In this document: one piece after another, positions 32,084-43,707 of the stretch | Numbering within the stretch: position 1 is the stretch's first letter | How the letters are laid out: every line of letters begins with the position of its first letter | Notes under the pieces: model-generated | The model's input: the letters and a program-made list of their open reading frames with translations, nothing else | The model's database searches: none | What the model was told of the DNA's origin: nothing | Assembly: GCA_023362775.1 (NCBI GenBank) | Contig: JALMGJ010000006.1 | Coordinates: 8,827,001 to 8,891,000 of the forward strand | Reading direction: 5' to 3' | Length of the DNA: 64,000 nucleotides | From: Charina bottae | Taxonomy: Eukaryota; Chordata; Lepidosauria; Squamata; Charinaidae | Position numbers and translations under genes: made by a program

Positions 32084-33055
32084 TATGAAATAGAACAGAT
32101 TCCTCACCAATGCTCCAACCAGAAAGCACTTTCCCCAAAGACCTTTGGTGGTTGCCCTTTTGATAGACCCACCAAAGGAGGTCTGGCCTTGTTCTTGGGC
32201 TGGACTAAATATCCAACTTCTTCAAAGGCATCTAGGACCAGATGGACAAAACCTTCAGGGCTGGAGCTCTTCTTACCTGGGCGTGGGAGTGATGCAGGCT
32301 GCTGGGAATGGTAGAGCTTGAAGGAGGGCTCCCCCACTGGGGATTTGTCCTGGGGGTAAATTGCTGTTCTGCATACAAATCCCCTCGCTGATCACCAATA
32401 ATAAAATAAAATGGAGGAATTGCTCATTGACTAAACGATAAAAGTTGAATGCATCTTAAGGAAAAGATGCAAAAATCCTGCAGAATGGCACAGCTTGTAA
32501 GCACAAGTACAGTCTTTTTTTTAAAAAAGCACAGAATTATATATTTGCAATGTTTATGAATACTGAAATTTTGGAAACTATACTTTGGAAAAAGTGTGGA
32601 TTTCCAGTCTTTCAGAGGTTGCCATGTTAATATTTCTGATAAATTCCAGACTACCCAAGATCCAGGGAGGAATCTGGCAGAGGGTTTAAATTAGGACTCT
32701 AAATGTAGAAATTTGACTCTGCCAACTTGTTTTTCCAACTCATCTGTGGCAGCCGAATAATAATTCCAGGAATCAATCAATCAGTCCACCAATCCTTGGG
32801 CACCCCACAGAACTTTTGTTTTTATTTTCTTCCAATATGAATAACAAACATGACTGTGTTTTGCCTTCTAAGTTTGTCCCCCAGATGGGCTGGGTCTGCT
32901 TGATCTGAGGCTAGAGTTGTTAAGAGTAATTTCAACTCTATTTCAATTAGGAAGAACGAACATTCCGACTTGTGTCAAATGAAAAGTTAAGAGCGATGGA
33001 GGAATGCAGTGTCCTGGAGCAGGCAAGAGGGAAGTTGGATGCAGCATTATATATT
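32084..33055. other. Unassigned sequence
   Basis: No gene or named repeat is recognised. Confidence 0.5.
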
Positions 33056-34156
33056 ATATAGGGAGTTGGGGGTGGGCGGCGTGGTTTTACGCTGGTTCGC
33101 CTCCTTCCTCCGAGGCCGGGCCCAGTCGGTGTGGATTGGGAGCGAGAGATCCAGTCCGCGGGCCCTTCTTTGTGGGGTCCCACAGGGCTCGGTACTCTCT
33201 CCGCTCCTTTTTAGCATCTACATGAAACCGCTGGGAGAGATCATCCGACACCATGGGGTGAAGTATCATCAAAATGCCGATGATACCCAGTTGTATATCT
33301 CCATCCCGGGTGAAGTAAGGGATGCAGTGACCGTCCTGTCCAAGTGCCTGGGGGCTGTAGGGGCCTGGATGGGGAAAAACAGGCTTCAGCTGAACCCTAG
33401 TAAGACGGAGTGGCTGTGGATTAATGGCTCCTCAACTTCTGGGAAATTATCATCTTTAATGCTGGATGGGGTTGCACTACCCCAGACAGACCCGGTGCGT
33501 AACTTGGGAGTCCTCCTGGACTCACGCCTCCTGCTTGAAGAGCAGGTGGCAGTCGTGGCCAGGAGAGCTTTTGCACAACTTCGGGTTGTGCGTCAGTTAC
33601 GCCCTTTCCTGGAACAAGGGGCCCTTCGAACAGTCACTCATGCCCTGGTTATCTCCCACATAGACTACTGTAATGCGCTCTACATGGGGCTACCCTTGAA
33701 GAATATTCAGAAGCTACAACTGATCCAGAATGCAGCTGCACGAACAGTTTTGGGTGTCCCAAGGAGGACTCACGTAACACCTTTGCTGCGCGAGCTGCAC
33801 TGGGTTCCAGTTTGCTTCCGGGTACAATTCAAGGTGTTGGTTATCACCTTTAAAGCCCTACATGGCATGGGACCAGGATACCTAAGGACCGTCTCATCCC
33901 CATCACTTCATCCCGTCCCACCCGGGCATGCAGAGAGGGCATGCTACGGACCCCATCGGTTAAGGAGTTCCACCTAATGGGGTCTCGGAAGCATGCTTTC
34001 TCTGCTGTTGCCCCTGCCCTTTGGAACATTCTGCCCCCGGAGATCAGACAGTCCCCCTCACTCCTGGACTTCCGAAAAAGACTTAAAACCTGGTTGTGTC
34101 ATTATGCTTGGGGTCAGAAGGAGATTGGAGATACCTGGAGATGGCTTGCACCTTAG
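33056..34156 (+). pseudogene. LINE ORF2, RT palm to C-terminus, broken
   Basis: Motifs in order: 'GVPQGSVLSPLLFSIYM', 'YHQNADDTQLYIS', 'LGVLLDSRLLLEEQV', 'NALYMGLPLKNI', 'HWVPVCFRVQFKVLVI', 'LWNILPPEIRQSPS', and 'KTWLCHYAWG'. The catalytic box has Asn for Tyr (NADD; codon 33273-33275), and one base is missing near 33890, shifting the frame. Both would disable it. Confidence 0.88.
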
Positions 34157-34375
34157 ATATGCTCTGAGGGGCCCTTTTTATAAACTTAAGAATACTCTGC
34201 CTTTGGATCCCATTTTATTCATTATATTTTAAATTATTATTTATTATGTATTTTGTTTTATTTATAAATGTATATTAATGTTTTAATTTTGTTGTAAACC
34301 GCCCAGAGTCCCCCTCGGGGGAGTTGGGCGGTGATAAATCCAATAAATAAAATAAAAAAATAAAATAAATATATT
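33056..34375 (+). mobile_element. L2/CR1-type LINE, 5'-truncated, with tail
   Basis: It starts inside RT at 'ELGVGGVVLRWFASFL' and runs through the C-terminus to the 3' tail at 34297-34340 ('aaaccgcccagagtccccc', 'ttgggcggtgataaatcc') and an AATAAA-rich end. It is the same family as the 20.5-29.3 kb element, in the opposite orientation. Confidence 0.9.
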
Positions 34376-35693
34376 ATTATTTATTACAATTTTTCCTACT
34401 CCCCTTTTCAAGATAAAAAAAGCCTTCCCCATGGAATTGGAGTGGTTTTGATAAATCAGATGTTGGGACTTAATTCTATTTGGGGATCTGGTGTAATCTA
34501 ATACCTCCTGCTTGCCAAGATTAATTTAAAGGGGAGGTCTTTGGATCTTTGGCCTCACTAAGCTCTGAGTCAGAACTTTAGCAACTAGGGTCTGTGTCAC
34601 CTGGGGCAAACATGGATTCTGCACCCCTCCCCCATGGGTTGGTGAGGGAGGTGTTGTCATTTTGGTGCCCCCCCCAGCGCGGCGCCCGGGGCACATGCCC
34701 TGGTTGCCCCCCTTAGTTTTGGCCCTGGATAGGGGTATCTGCAGGGGGAGTCCAAAAATTCAAGATGGCAGCTGCAACTGTGCAATTGAAGCCCTGCCTT
34801 TTTAAAAAACATGCTTTGCACATGAAAAAGGGGAAGGTCTTTGATCAAACAGTCCTGACTACCATCTTTTTTTTTTTAAAGTCCTGGCCCTGGAGATGCA
34901 TCTGGCTAGAGATAGACATCTCTGTTAATGCCCTGGGCCATTAAACTTCATTAAAAATGAATGTAAGGAAAATGAAATGGGGAACAGAGATGTTGCAGTG
35001 CAAAGCGCATGCTTCTAGCATTATGCTCACAATTGTTGTGGTTTAGAAATATATTAGTAAATTAAATTGTATTGATTGGCGATTATGCCTCTGGACCCTT
35101 TTCTTTTAGAGGAAAAACAAGTGTCCTCTTTAGATCAGTATTCATCTGCTCAGGGAAAAAAAGTCAAAATAAGGCAGGCCGGTTGAGAGCCTCTGGGGGG
35201 ACCAAACCAAACACCACTAACTGTTCCTTGGGGGGAAAAAATTATCTTATTTTAAAATGTACAGTATATTATCAATCAATCACATCTTGCATCGAGGAGC
35301 ATAACATTAAACCATCTTATACCATGATAAAATCACATCAAAACTAACTCTCCAAAAGCAATAAAATGTGAAAACACTCATGAAAGAGGCTTTCTTATTC
35401 TTCTAACTGGGTTCTACTCCTAAACCTTTGTTCGTTTAACTGAAATCCTGGTTGCATCCCCAAGCCATGGTTTGTTAAATGTAGCCTGTTGGATAAACAG
35501 CTGCAGTCACACAAGATAGGAGTTACAAGCTATGATTGCCAGACAATAGGTTTCTCCAATATACAGTACTAAGCCAAAACCAAGCAAACAACATTGTGGT
35601 TTACCACAAGTCATAACCTAGCCAATATAAGGCATCTGGTGACATTTATTCTAGTTACAGCTTGATTGTTGGTTTCTTCTCTTTTTTGACTAA
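34376..35693. other. Mostly unassigned; short copy of an unnamed repeat
   Basis: 34745-34830 contains 'ttcaagatggcagctg' and 'caattgaagccctgcc', inverted relative to related segments at 40.3, 49.35 and 60.4 kb. A C-rich patch lies near 34660-34720. Confidence 0.45.
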
Positions 35694-35701
35694 CTCTAGA
35701 T

Positions 35702-35909
35702 CAGTGTTTCTCAATCTTGGCAACTTTAAGCTGTGTGGACTTCAACTCCCATTGCTGGCTGGGGAATTCTGGGAGTTGAAGTCCACACAACTCCCATTGC
35801 TGGCTGGGGAATTCTGGGAGTTGAAGTCCACACAACTCCCATTGCTGGCTGGGGAATTCTGGGAGTTGAAGTCCACACAGCTTAAAGTTGCCAAGGTTGA
35901 GAAACACTG
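35702..35909. mobile_element. 'CAGTGTTTCTCAACC' hAT element, 208 bp, internal triplication
   Basis: Inverted ends 'cagtgtttctcaatcttgg' and 'ccaaggttgagaaacactg' sit between perfect 8-bp TSDs 'ctctagat' (35694-35701, 35910-35917). A 45-bp inner unit is repeated three times (starts 35746, 35791, 35836). Since 45 is a multiple of three, both strands stay open, which is not coding. Confidence 0.9.
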
Positions 35910-35917
35910 CTCTAGAT

Positions 35918-36796
35918 TCTCTGAAGCAATGGTTCCTGTGTACAGGAATTATAGATTGTGTCATCTCCTTTGATCTGAATCCATATCTGAAAGGAGCTAG
36001 GGATCCTTAATTTTTTTTTATTTTAGTTTGCTTTTCTTTTTAATCATTTCCTCTCCATGTGTTAATTTGAGAAGCAAAGGTGCACAAGGAAATAAATTGG
36101 ATGTGCATGTGGTTTTTCATGCACACAGCTCTTACTGTGAAAGAGAGAAAGAAAGATTTGCCACTGCATTTTAGGAAGATAGGAAAAATGTATGTAAGGT
36201 AGGCTGTCTCTGACTGGAACCTGCAATCCCGCCTGATGGTTAAGCAAACACAGTGTAGACTAGGAGATAAAGCTGTTGTATTTCAAACATGCTAAATTCA
36301 AATCTAGCAGTTGGTTGGTTTCCTCCTTTATCTTCCACGTCCAATCCTTTATGGCACTTTTCTACACAAGGTATCTTTTATCATCCTGCGTGAGAACAAA
36401 TTTCACCCCACTATAGAAGGACAGCATTTGGGGAATGCGATAAAAAGAAATTTGATAGATAAATAAATAAAGAGAAAGAAGAGGAGAGAGGGCAGGAGGA
36501 ACATATACATCAAGCGTAGTTACATAACATTGTCTTATGCTGGAGTTTTAAGGGAATGTGTTGAAAGCATGAACTTTTCAACATCTTGTTTGTATATATA
36601 AAGAGGAACTATTGGATATACTTTTGCTTCAATGCATAGCACCTAAAGTATTTTTTCTTTGTTTGGAATCTTTCCCCAACATACATACATACATAACGTA
36701 CGTACATACATACATACATAACGTACGTACATACATACAGTATATTTGAAAGGTCTCCCGATGATCTTTAACAGTTTGGATTTAGTATATCCTAAT
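35918..36796. other. Unassigned, with (ACAT)n near the end
   Basis: An ACAT/CGTACGT microsatellite at 36684-36738 is the only clear feature. Confidence 0.5.
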
Positions 36797-36804
36797 TTCT
36801 AAAC

Positions 36805-37062
36805 CAGAGCTTTCCAAACTTTTCATGTTGGTGACACACTTTTAAGACATGCATCATTTCACGACACACAGCAGGGCACAAGGCAGGCATTAGGACCTGC
36901 GCGGAACCCTGGCAGGGCAGGTTTGGAGGCAGCAAGGCACAAGGCAGGCACTAGGACCTGTGTGGAATCCTGGCAGGGCTCGGGGGCAGCAGCAGCCGCG
37001 ACACACCCAGACACTGCAGCCGACACACTAACGTGTCCCGGCACACAGTTTGGAAAGCTCTG
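36805..37062. mobile_element. Non-autonomous hAT-like element, 258 bp
   Basis: The ends 'cagagctttccaaac' and 'gtttggaaagctctg' are inverted, with a near-perfect TSD ('ttctaaac'/'ctctaaac'). It contains two related 'ggcacaaggcaggcattagg' units. Same family as 1086-1354 and 43.7-44.1 kb. Confidence 0.82.
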
Positions 37063-37111
37063 CTCTAAACAAACACATTTTAGCTAGGCCCATACATTAC
37101 ACTAAGACTAG

Positions 37112-37395
37112 GCTGACCATACATACCGTTTTGAATGGGACAGTCCCGTTTTTTTAGCATTTTTCAACTGTCCCGTCATTTTCATAAAAATCTCAATTTT
37201 GTCCCATTTTTCTATCCTGGTGGGAATGGCGCGGAAGGAGGATCCAAGCCGGAGTGCAGACCGGGGGCTGGGTTTGCAGGTGGGAGCCAATCGCATGGAC
37301 CAGGGGCGGGATTTGCAGGCAGGAGCCAATTGTGCGGACCGGGGGACAGGATTTGCAGGCGGGAGCCAATCACGTGGACCGGGAAAGCCTTCGAC
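37112..37395. mobile_element. Truncated DNA repeat with a CCAAT-bearing minisatellite
   Basis: The left terminus 'ggctgaccatacataccg' followed by 'gaatgggacagtcccg' mirrors the right terminus of the repeat at 46.8-47.04 kb. About 37250-37385 holds three ~36-bp units with 'gggagccaatcgc' or similar. The right end is replaced by 'gaaagccttcgactatac', a PLE family 2 end. Confidence 0.6.
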
Positions 37396-37723
37396 TATAC
37401 AAAAATGAATTGTTGATTGATGGATTTGAAGACTAAGAAAGATGAGGACTAAATGAAAGGGAGAAGGGACTTGTAAAATATTTAAGAGGGAGGAGAGACA
37501 ATATGTAATTATCTGTTGAAAAGAAGGTCAGAAGTCATCTATATGTTTCTTAACTTTGGTTTTCATTTCTGTTGTTTTTTTCCCTTTTTCCTGGAAGTGC
37601 TGTTTAGATCTTCTTTAGCTTCTGGAAGGAAAGTGGAATATCAGTCCAATAAATAAAATAAATGTTCTATTGGGAATTCAGAATCTGGTTTATCAATCTG
37701 GCTGAAACAGCAGACACGGTTTC

Positions 37724-38167
37724 TGTCAGGGCGAGCGGATGGAGCGGCCTGCTTCTCTCCTAGGCACCAGCGATCCAAGTACTATGCAGTAAATAGACTC
37801 CAAACAGAAGTTATATCAAATATCCTATTTACTTTATATACATACGTATTTACAGATCACTTCCACAGGTAACAAAATGATACACCAACGATACAGCATT
37901 CACGAGGTAAAATGGGAATAATAATGGAATACAGAATAGCTTATATAGTCAAACTGACCAATCACATTATAGGTCAATCTCGTTAACTACCACACCCAAC
38001 TTAACTCTTAGCACCTGTTGTATGAGTCACACATTGACACATCATCCCTACAACAATGGCTGCTAATTAGGTGACACTGCAGAATATTTCACCTCTCACC
38101 TAGAAATCAAGCCTCTCTGTATAATTCATATCTAACAGTAAATTCCTGGGTTTATCAAACCCCAACA
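37724..38167 (-). mobile_element. Probable solo LTR, 444 bp
   Basis: Plus-strand ends 'tgtcagggcgagcgg' and 'aaaccccaaca' give TG...CA, and 'gtttc' is duplicated at 37719-37723 and 38168-38172. A minus-strand TATA-like 'tgtatataaagtaaat' near 37845 suggests minus orientation. The superfamily is unknown, and it is not the copia LTR of this window. Confidence 0.65.
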
Positions 38168-38197
38168 GTTTCAAAGTTCTAGAAGTCTACAGACTAT

Positions 38198-38597
38198 AAA
38201 CTAACTTCTTTCATTAGAGAAAAGACACTGTCCACATTTATTGGTGACTGGAAACCTCTTATGGACTTTTTATGTAAAAATGAAAAAAATGAACTTGTGA
38301 TTTATGGTTTTGATGATTAGACAGGATACATTATAGAAAGAAGAGTATTATGATGTAATTTTAGAGCGAGAGGTTAAAATATAATTTCACTTATAACTGC
38401 TGAGGAGAATATCTGAAGCCACTGCTTTGTATCTTTTTTCTTTCCTTTCTATTTTCCTTTAACTTTCTTTTCTTTTCTTGTACTTTCTGCTTTCTCTTTG
38501 CTTTCTCTTTGCTTTCTCTTTTCTTCTTTACTTTATATTTGTATTAGTTTTTATCGTATGTATGTATGTATGTATGTATGTATGTATGTATGTATGT
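38198..38597 (+). mobile_element. L1 LINE 3' end with (TATG)n tail
   Basis: The plus strand encodes an L1 ORF2 C-terminus 'FIGDWKPLMDFLCKNEKNEL', then a pyrimidine-rich 3' UTR and a TATG microsatellite (about 38557-38597). A 14-bp TSD 'agtctacagactat' lies at 38184-38197 and 38598-38611. Confidence 0.75.
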
Positions 38598-38611
38598 AGT
38601 CTACAGACTAT

Positions 38612-39407
38612 GAAATTCTGAGCTGTGCCTTTTCAAGTTGGAGATGAACCCTTGGGGTGGATCCATCGTACCCCCTCCACCTATTACTGAGTTAAGCCAT
38701 TTTCTGTGCTCGCACCAAACATTGAGTCATAAATTAACCAAGTGGCCTTGAGTTTGTTTACACCTTAAGCTTTGAAAAAGCAAGCTGAGTTTTACAAGCA
38801 CGAAACTTACCATGTTGTATGAATATAGTTGCTAGGATTCATTAACTGAGCTGTTTAAGCCTGGTGGGCAAATCCAGCCATTGAGCAGCCGAAAGACAAA
38901 GATCCATTACCTGGAGCAGAGTTGGAAGGGAATACAGGATGCCTTGAAGGACTGTATAGAAACCGAGATGGCGTCCAGTCTGCTGTGGTTTTTAATACAT
39001 TTACATTGCCTCAGTCCATTTTTTTCCTCTCTTTAGGAAGCTGCAGAGTGCACCAGCCCTGTTACTGTCCTTTAAATAATTGAACAATCTCTTCCAGGCA
39101 ACATGGATGAGATGCTGGTTTAATTTACTCACGAGCCAAGGTTTAAAACTGGCTTTGCTGGTCCTGTTTGCTGTCTAAGGCTGACTCTCTAGGTAGCTGG
39201 GTGAAAATCTTTTCTGAAGCTGTTAGCTTAAGTCTTAAGAAGGGAATGCACACATAGTGTGCGATCTGTTGGTTTTTATATAAATATGGTTCCCCTCCAC
39301 CCCTCATGCAGTAGGAACCAATATATTTTCCTCCTATTTCTGATGAAACAGGGGAGATGCCATGATGTATTATCTCTAGTACCAAAAAAGATTTTCTCCC
39401 CTACAAA

Positions 39408-39454
<47 letters not shown>

Positions 39455-39869
39455 AAATAAACTCAATAACTAAGCAAGTTTTTTTTCATATGATCCAACT
39501 GCCCCTATTTAATAGGGTCAACCCTAGTGTATTTCTTTCTTTTTGGCAGTCCTGCTTGTCCATCAGAATCCCCGTTTGTTCCTTTTTAAGATCTCACTCC
39601 AGATTGATATCCCATTCTTCAGCAGAAATATTTCGGTTCCCTGGGCAGCAATTAAATAAACATCAATGAAAATGGAAACACGAACAGAGAGTAAAATAGC
39701 ACATGTCAACACACACACACACACACACACAAATAAGGGAGCAGAATAAAAATAATTTTAAGAGATTTTTTTTTTTTAAAAAAAAGCCCAGAAATATGAA
39801 AAAGATTTCTGTCTGGGATAAGAAGAACCTTATTCCCTATGTGCAGAAGAACCCTGGGATTGTCTATAC
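38612..39869. other. Unassigned, with (GT)n and (AC)n microsatellites
   Basis: GT repeat at 39411-39451 and AC repeat at 39708-39731. No gene is seen; the longest frame runs through the GT repeat. Confidence 0.5.
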
Positions 39870-40005
39870 CAGTGTTTCTCAACCTCAGCAGCTTTAAGAT
39901 GTGTGGACTTCAACTCCCAGAATTCCCCCAGCCAGCCATGCTGGCTGGGGAATTCTGGGAGTTGAAGTCCACACATCTTAAAGCTGCTGAGGTTGAGAAA
40001 CACTG
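39870..40005. mobile_element. 'CAGTGTTTCTCAACC' hAT element, 136 bp
   Basis: A near-perfect palindrome with ends 'cagtgtttctcaacctcag' and 'ctgaggttgagaaacactg'. The TSD is decayed (5 of 8 bases match). Confidence 0.82.
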
Positions 40006-40306
40006 GTGTGGACTATTCCATGTAGTTTTCTTGCACCATGGAAATGGCTTAGCGTTTGGTTCTGGAATCCTGTGTGTGTGTGTGTTAGTACATTGCACAT
40101 CTTCTGGATGGTGGAATGTAGGAAACAGTAGGTTGGTTTCCAAGGTAGTCTGAACTAGTGATGCTAACTTGGATAAAATAGCATGAGCATGCTTGGAGTA
40201 AAAGTGGGTATTATTTGCATCTGGCATTTTGGTTAAAATGTGCTCAAACTGACCAGTACTGTCCCCAAAGTTTTGTAAAAAAAAAATCATCATGGTGACT
40301 GTGATG

Positions 40307-40393
40307 GGGCACACATAAAAACCAGGTGGAGCTTCCATTGCACCAAAGTGACCGCCATCTTGAATGTTGAGGGACCATCCCCTGAGGACACCC
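40307..40393 (+). repeat. Unnamed interspersed repeat with YY1-like motif
   Basis: 'cacataaaaaccaggtggag', 'cttccattgcac' and 'gaccgccatcttgaat' recur with changes at 49330-49443 and 60410-60505, and inverted at 34745-34830 and 60370-60412. 'ccgccatcttg' (40352-40362) matches the YY1 consensus. Confidence 0.5.
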
Positions 40394-41600
40394 TGAGTAT
40401 AGGCCTTACTGTTTGCAGGGAAGGCTGCATGTCACACAAGGTCATCCAGTGTCCTGCTTGCCCCTGGTCTATTCCTTTTGCTACATACCTGTTAAAAAAT
40501 GTGTGAAAGCCTTGATAAACCATAGCCATAATGGGCAGCAGAAGTCAATATGTGTGGAGCCATCTGTTGATAGCCACGAGACATGGAAGATCTTGACTCA
40601 GAATGTAAGAGAAGGAAAGCAAGAGGGTGCATTAACAAATAGGTGTATTGTGGCTGTTGGAAAATTACTATGGATAAATTTCCCATTTAGTTTGCACCCA
40701 CTCTCCCACTCGATCCCTAAATCTGGATCAAAGCAAGCACACCCACCACACAGTTCCATTAGCTCGATGCTTATTTATTAAACACTGGCAAACATCAAAA
40801 CAGTGAAGTGCAAAACTGGGATAAAAGACAGGCAAAAATAAGGAAAGATATAAACAGCAGGCAAGAATTTACATTCTCTCTCTCTCTCTCTCCATCTTAA
40901 AAGAGACAGAACTTTCCAGAGACTCTGGAAACAATCCCTTTGTTAGATAATTAGGATGAACAGTCTGTAGAGAATAATGAGGATGCCCTTGACAAAGAGG
41001 AAAGATCCATTACTACAGCAACAAAAAGGAAAACTATTTCTTGGTGTGGTCTGCCTCTTAGGGCTGACACAGTCCCAAAGGGAGTGGCCTTTGGTGGTTC
41101 CTGCTTTTTAAGAGTTTTATGGACATAATGGCAGCAGAATAGAGATGGAAAGTAGGACACCAGGTGATCCCTCCTCTATTCTGCACAATGAGAGAAACAA
41201 TTTTGTGGTCGGGGAACATGTATCCAGAAGTGGGTCTGTGAAATTAAAAGAAAGAAGGAAGCTATAAAAATGTGATCCCAAGAGAGACAAAATATTTTGC
41301 TAGATGTAGAGGGCAGAGGGAATGCCCTTGAAGGACAGGAGGAAGAGCTGCTAGCAAGGCAACAGTCAGATAAGAGGGGTTTAAGTCTGGGCCAGATTGA
41401 GAAAATTGGCGATGAGAGGTTCTGAATGCAGGAAAGCCCTTTTTGGTAGCGTCAAGGGCATCAAGAGGGAATCTTGGGGGGAAATGGACATGGGAGAAAA
41501 GAAAAAAACTAAAAGAAGAAAGAAAGTAGAATAGCTGCTGGAAGGGAAGTGTGTATATATATAAAAAAAGAAGTTAGATTAACTTGTTAGAAGTTAGATT
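40394..41600. other. Unassigned sequence
   Basis: No supported gene. Short CT repeat near 40876. Confidence 0.5.
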
Positions 41601-41627
41601 AGTGCCTTGAAGAGGCTCCCATGAATT

Positions 41628-41668
41628 GAATTGAATTGAATTGAATTGAATTGAATTGAATTGAATTG
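41628..41668. repeat. (TTGAA)n microsatellite
   Basis: About eight pentanucleotide copies. Confidence 0.9.
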
Positions 41669-41749
41669 AGAAGTTTTTAACATCTCTATCTCGGATTTTA
41701 TATTTTTACTTAAGAATATTGCTTTTATTCTATTTTAATCTTTATTCTA

Positions 41750-41841
41750 TTTTTACTGTAAACTGCCCAGAGCTGCTCTTTGAGTGAGATGGGTGGTGAC
41801 TAAATTTGAAATATAAATAAACAAACAAACAAACAAACAAA
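41750..41841 (+). mobile_element. L2-type LINE tail with (AAAC)n
   Basis: 'tgtaaactgcccagagctg' and 'gatgggtggtgactaaattt' form the LINE tail, followed by an AAAC microsatellite. Confidence 0.7.
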
Positions 41842-43386
41842 CTTCCCAACTGAATGAAGGGAATGTGGACTTAAGGAAAGAGGCTGTGGAAGCTGCTCAG
41901 AAGAGAGTGGGAAGGATTGTGTTACAGGGAGAAGTGTGTAGAGTTACACAAATGGGAAAAATAAACAAGTCAGGGAAAGCCTGCAGAAGATGGCTTGTCA
42001 AATTCTTTCCAGCCCCTCTACCAGCAGTGGCCATAGGAGGCATCTGTTGACAAAACGTATTGCATCTGTATGTGTACATATGGATTTCCACTCTCCCCTT
42101 GCATTTGTTGCATTTGTGTACGTTTGTGTGTATTTGTGCACCACGAAACCCAGGGCAAGCTGCATGAATGTTGCTCTTGGTCATGTGATCAGGAGAAGGG
42201 GGCATAGAATGGAGCAGTCCCCAACATTCTGAGCCACTCCCATAAGGATTCATTGGGGAAAATGTATTATGTAAAATCTCAGTAATGGCCTCTGAAATTC
42301 AACAGTTAAGTCAGGGGAAATGTGACTGTTAAAAAAGTTCAGGAGTCCTTCCTTCCCTAAATGATGTTTAGTCCAGGCAGTTTTGAGGATACAAAACAGC
42401 AACCAGTCCAACAACACAATTGCTATTGCTGTGTTCCATCAACCAGTGGGAGGTGGGCGGGGGCGGGGGCGGGGAGCCATTGCTAAATATTAGCCTCATA
42501 TCCAAGGAAGTATTGGAAAATATTCAGTGAGATTTTACTATCCAAAGCACAGGGGGGGGGGAAAGTCCTGAAACATATTTGCACAGCTTTATATAATGCT
42601 AAACATTTCACTTGGCTTTACTGTCACATATAATCAAGCATTTGAACAACAAACAAATGATAAATATCTGCAGTGTGAAGCATTTTGTTTGACAGAACGA
42701 TGCTCTTGAAGATAGCAAATCATTGCCAATATGTGTGGGGAATGCTGTTACTGATTTCTAAATCAGTTTCACTCTTTCTGGTTCTCCAGTATCATCAAGG
42801 TTGCAAAACGTGGCTTAGGTGCTCCAGAGTGGGGCAAAACAATTCAGGCTTCATGTTTCTAAACAAAATATGGGAAGAAGAAATTTCTCCTCACACTTCA
42901 AACACAGTGTGATGTAGACCAGATAGTATTTTGTTTGACATTTATCTGGGAGGCACCACTGAAGCCAGTTGTATCTGACATGGTTGGAGCTAAGACACCA
43001 TACTGAATTCTAACCACTTGAGATTTATTTATTTATGTTCTGGATTTGCATACCACATTAATCTCCAAGGATTCCTGGTGATTAACAACAATAAAAACAT
43101 CCCACAAATATGCAACGTTTTATGATAAAAATAATATGGGGCAAGAACAATAATACAGAGCAATAAAATTCATTAATAGCATCATGCCAAGTTATCCCCT
43201 AAAGTTCTCTTGAAGATCTCCATTTGAACCCACTTCCAGAAAGCTAAATCTAATTTTCAGAGGGAGGTTGAATGTCACTTTCTCGAAGCTACAAGATGGA
43301 TTTCGGAATTCCTCTTGTTACTTCTTGGGGAAATTAAAAAACTTCCAGTTGAGGTCAACTTCTGTTGACTTACAGTATATGCAGCT
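41842..43386. other. Mostly unassigned; decayed LINE tail near 43.03 kb
   Basis: 43020-43150 has 'tttatttatttatgttctgg' and 'gattcctggtgattaacaac', resembling an old minus-strand L2 3' end. A G-rich patch lies at 42450-42475. Confidence 0.45.
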
Positions 43387-43592
43387 TCCTTAAGATAATA
43401 GTAAGGTAAAGGTTTTCCCCTGCACAGTCGTGTCTGACTCTAGGGGGTGGTGCTCATCTCCATTTCTTAGCCAAAGAGCCAGCACTGTCTGAAGACACTT
43501 CCGCGGTCATGTGGCCGGCATGACAAATTACCGTCACGACTGTTACCATCCCACCGAAGTGGTACCTATTTATCTACTTGTATTTGCATGCT

Positions 43593-43662
43593 TTATTTTC
43601 AATTGTTGTAACCCGCCCAGAGTCCCTTGCAAGGGAGATGGGCGGGGAATAAATTGAAATAA

Positions 43663-43701
<39 letters not shown>

Positions 43702-43702
43702 A
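43593..43702 (+). mobile_element. L2-type LINE tail with (AAAT)n
   Basis: 'gttgtaacccgcccagagtc' and 'gggagatgggcggggaataa' followed by an AAAT repeat, inside the composite SINE unit. Confidence 0.75.
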
Positions 43703-43707
43703 ATTTT

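Noticed and set aside
37135..37436. Glycine/arginine-rich frames with repeated 'AGANH' or 'GREPI'-type motifs (also at 53.2 and 57.8 kb)
   Set aside because: They are translations of the CCAAT-bearing minisatellite inside DNA transposons.
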